A stretch of 64,000 nt of DNA from Puffinus mauretanicus (taxonomy: Eukaryota; Chordata; Aves; Procellariiformes; Procellariidae): NCBI GenBank assembly GCA_023333565.1, contig JAJKFH010001166.1, forward strand, positions 26,045-90,044, written 5' to 3'. The notes below the pieces were generated by a model, which did no database searches, was not told the DNA's origin, and saw only the letters and a list, made by a program, of their open reading frames with translations. Of this stretch, positions 60,823-64,000 are shown one piece after another. Position 1 is the stretch's first letter; every line of letters begins with the position of its first letter. The translations under genes were made by a program, and so were the position numbers.

Positions 60823-63627
60823 TACATGTTCCTGTAGTACATACAGAGCAGAAAACTTCTCTTACTTTCTCACCACATTAAGTTGTTACTGTTTTAGTGG
60901 TTGCAGTTGGAAGTTTGTCAGATGGATAAAAGTTTATTTATTAACTTTTTTATTTAATATTTATTAGAGGTAATGGTCATGAGCTTAAACTAATATTTTT
61001 TGTTGTTATTGCTTTACAGTTGTGTAAGAATAGGAATCCTTTTCCTTTTTCAGTTAAATTTATTTCCACAATGGTATTGAAACCATATCTGAGAACTGGC
61101 CTACTAGAACGCATTTTGGCCTTTCCCCCATATTAGAAATTAAATGCAGTATGCCAGCTTTATTTCAGCAGTTTCTTTAGTGTTTGAAAATGGAAGGAGA
61201 ATCCTGTCTTTATAATACAGTAGTATTTACTAGAGTGCCACGACTCTAGTAATGACCACCATGATGATTAATTTGTCGTGACTCCAAGTCTTGTCATCAT
61301 TGATGTCAGTGGGTTTTGAAATTCGTGATAAGAAGCAGTCTCTTAATTAAAACAGTATAGTAGCATAGTCCAGGTAATTTAAATATAATGAAAGACCTCC
61401 TACCCCACTTACCCATCCAAAAATGCATTGTGCATGAAGCTGGCCTTAATTCTGTATGCATTCACATAGTAAAAGGATGTGTAAAAAGTAACTGAACTAT
61501 TGTAAGCTTGTCACATTTGCTAGATTTATTATTCTTCACCAAGTAAAGACTGAAACTGCATTGTTGTTAAACCGTATTAGAGCCAAAGAGCTTTAAGATT
61601 AGATTAAATCATTTTTCATTTAAAGAACAATAGTGTAAATACTAGTATTTCCTGATGGTATCATGAATATTTAACACTGGGAACACTTTTAAAAACTTGA
61701 TAGCAGAGTTTGAGCTTCCTGAACATAACTTTTAGAACACAAGTTCCTCAAGTAAAGGAAGCATTCACTTTATTTTTCAGGCATGGTATACCAAGTTGGT
61801 ATTGGCTTAAGGTGATACAACCAGTTTTAAAATCAAATAAGCTTTTAAAGTTCTTCTTAAATAAAAGACCCCCACATATCATTTAAGAAAATAAACCAAA
61901 ACATAAAACTGGTAATTACTTGAAGAACATAACTGAATTTTGAGGAGGTTACATGTCTGATATTAACACAGGAACAAAGTAAATGACACTTTCTCTTTCA
62001 AGGGAGACTTTTCCACACCTTAGGTAGAATCTTGATCTCTGATTGGACAGGTTTATTTTTGTCTAATGGTAACTTGTTTAATATGTATGCCAAGTTTAAC
62101 TTGTGTATCATGAATAGTTCTGTACCTCTCAGCCTGATGCAAAGGCATGAAGAAGAATGGATAGGTATATACTGGCTCCTCTGGCAAAGGTAGCTGTGGC
62201 AAAGCTAATACTCTTTTCAGCAGCTTGTCTCACTTCATTGTAGGAAGTCTCCTTCTCATAGGAGATTCTCGAATATATAGAAACTTCTTAAATGTAGATG
62301 GAAAAGGTTTAGAATGCCTTTCTGAAATCTTTACAGTGATGTTGCTAAACCATGGAAAGAAGCACAACCTCATATAATAACTCTGCTTCAGTTCAAACTC
62401 AGAGCAGTGGTTCTTCTTGACCTGCTTGTTTTGCAGGCATTTCTTGGGTGACAGAGAACTAATCGTCATGATCTTTTAGGTCTGACAAACACTGAACAGT
62501 ATGAATGGGGCTCTTACTTTCATAGCCTCTCCTTTATGCGGAGTTTGTTTTTTCTGTATGTTCTGTGATTCCCCTCTAGAAATGTAGTATTTCTTTAGTT
62601 GGTGCAATGGGATGTACAGAACACTGAAGCTCTTCAAGCTCTGTTGTCCCTTTGATTGCAGAGACATTAGCATATAGGATACATTCGGCACTGAAAATAC
62701 TGATAGTAAGAGAATTTTTTAGGGCAATATTTTTAGTCTGTACATAATTTTCTTAGCAACTTGAATGGTCTGATAGCATGTATTACTGCTTCTTGACTAT
62801 TCAAGGTGTCAGCTGACCCTTGTAAAAAAAAGTGTTTTCAGTAAAGAGGGAGGCTGTCAGGTTCACATTCTCTTACAGGTTTTTTCAAGTATGCATTTAT
62901 GAGCTGTAACCCATTCCACGTTAGTACATATAAATAAGAAAGTATGTTGTCCTTTGATCAAAAGTACATTTTTAGGATCCATAGTGTTTAAAACTGTCAT
63001 AAGAAGTGCATAGTAACTAGAAAGACTTGAAATGTTTGCATATGTTTAGTCGACACTTGCACAAAATTACCAAGGCCCACTCTTTTGAGGTATATATGGA
63101 AGATGATGTATAGTTACTGAACATTGTGTAGCCAATTATTTCAAGAATATTTTGTTCCAGAAACATACGTTTGATCAAGGTTTTCTAGTAGTATTGTGCC
63201 AAGCTGGGAGTTTGTTTCTGGAATAGAAGGTATTTTGTCTATGTGAAAAATAATGTGGCTTTGTTCAGATAGCTATTTGAAGGAAATACAAATATTCTGC
63301 AGCCCTTATCAGCATGTGTCTGGTGCACTTGCTAATATAAGGTAATTTCTCTTGGGGATAAAATTGCTCCATGCTTCTTTTCCAGTCCCCTTCATTTTCA
63401 GGAGGGGAGAGAGGGATCCCAGGGAATGTAGATTCTGACTGGGAGATTAAGGAAGACAAAAATCTGTGTCTGTAAAAGTCCTACAACTTTCTGTATTTGC
63501 TGGAAATCCAGATTGGTAATTGTTTTGGGATTTCCATAAATTCAGAAAAACAGCATACTGAGTTGTTGTCTGAATTATTTGGCTACAGAAAGTGTAGTCA
63601 TGTGAAGTTGTAATTGCTATAATATGG
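60823..63627 (+). other. CSNK1G3 intron 6, third part
   Basis: This is non-coding. It has an inverted repeat ACTAGAGT-gccacg-ACTCTAGT (61229-61250). I see no gene, RNA or further coding exon. Confidence 0.6.
61229..61250. repeat. Perfect inverted repeat, 8-bp stem
   Basis: ACTAGAGT and ACTCTAGT are exact reverse complements separated by 6 nt. Function is unknown. Confidence 0.75.
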
Positions 63628-64000
63628 TGTCGTGGTTTAACCCCAGCTGGCCACTGAGCACCACGCAGCCACTCGCTCACCCCCCTGCCGGGTGGGAGGG
63701 GGGAGAGAATCAGAAGGGTAAAAGTGAGAAAACTCGTGGGTTGAGGTAAAGACAGTTTAATAGGGAAAGCAAAAGCCGCGCACGGAAGCAAAGCAAAACA
63801 AGGAATTCATTCACTACTTCCCATGGGCAGGCAGGTGTTCAGCCTTTGCCAGGAAAGCAGGGCTCCATCACGTGTAACGGTTACTTGGGAAGACAAACGC
63901 CATCACTCCGAACGCCCCCCCTCCTTCTTCTTCACCCAGCCTTATATGCTGAGCATGACGTCATATGGTGTGGAATAGCCTATTGGCCAGCTGGGCCAGC
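63628..64000 (-). mobile_element. LTR, ERV family A, cut by window end
   Basis: It starts with the canonical TGTCGTGGTTTAACCCC and matches the 8311 and 34899 subfamily throughout, including the ATTAAA signal, TATA-like box (about 63941-63947) and a perfect CRE (63956-63963). The right end lies beyond 64000, so whether it is a solo LTR or a provirus end is unknown. Sequence before 63628 is ordinary intron, so no internal viral region lies on this side. Confidence 0.93.
63956..63963. promoter_or_regulatory. Perfect CRE (TGACGTCA) in LTR
   Basis: This is the third perfect copy of this palindrome at the homologous LTR position, adjacent to the minus-strand TATA-like box. Confidence 0.6.

Noticed and set aside
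1..64000. CRISPR arrays, tRNA or rRNA genes, bacterial-type systems
   Set aside because: None seen; the tRNA-like matches near 34.88 and 52.08 kb are retroviral primer sites, and the direct repeats are eukaryotic minisatellites.

Overview
This is a vertebrate nuclear window, almost certainly from a bird. CR1 LINE 3' ends and two families of avian-type endogenous retrovirus (ERV) LTR are scattered through long AT-rich introns of one conserved gene. There are no bacterial-style operons, CRISPR arrays or dense coding. The species cannot be fixed from the sequence; a neoavian bird is my inference from the repeat types.

The one protein-coding gene I can support is CSNK1G3 (casein kinase 1 gamma 3), on the + strand. 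A CpG-island promoter lies at about 1.69-2.98 kb. A long first intron leads to the exon carrying the start codon (ATG at 25314). Five coding exons follow: 25314-25491, 29343-29383, 37689-37758, 54631-54779 and 56044-56278. All have AG/GT borders and compatible phases, and together they encode residues 1-224 plus one base of the next codon. That covers the kinase N-lobe and the catalytic loop through the SIN motif. The C-terminal half must lie beyond 64 kb, so the window holds only the 5' half of the gene.

Mobile DNA: family A is an ERV whose LTRs are about 500-600 bp, with a TATA box, an ATTAAA poly(A) signal and, in several copies, a perfect CRE. Two copies keep a lysine-tRNA primer binding site 8 nt inside the LTR. 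Copies: LTR 8311-8908, LTR 16473-16986, deleted provirus 33893-35474, LTR fragment 42474-42549, truncated provirus 51234-52590, and an LTR from 63628 running off the window. All are antisense to CSNK1G3. Family B is a long LTR that contains a tandem repeat; copies are at about 20647-21820 (sense) and 47071-47823 (antisense). Two CR1 3' ends lie at 57201-57668 and 60651-60822, both antisense.

The rest is intronic sequence in which I see only simple repeats, short tandem duplications and small inverted repeats. I found no convincing undescribed system. The points most worth a second look are the flanking repeat and open leader frame of the 51-52.6 kb provirus, a 76-bp perfect identity between two LTR pieces 10 kb apart, the 42-bp repeat array at 21 kb, the strand bias of the insertions, and substitutions in the kinase at normally constrained positions.
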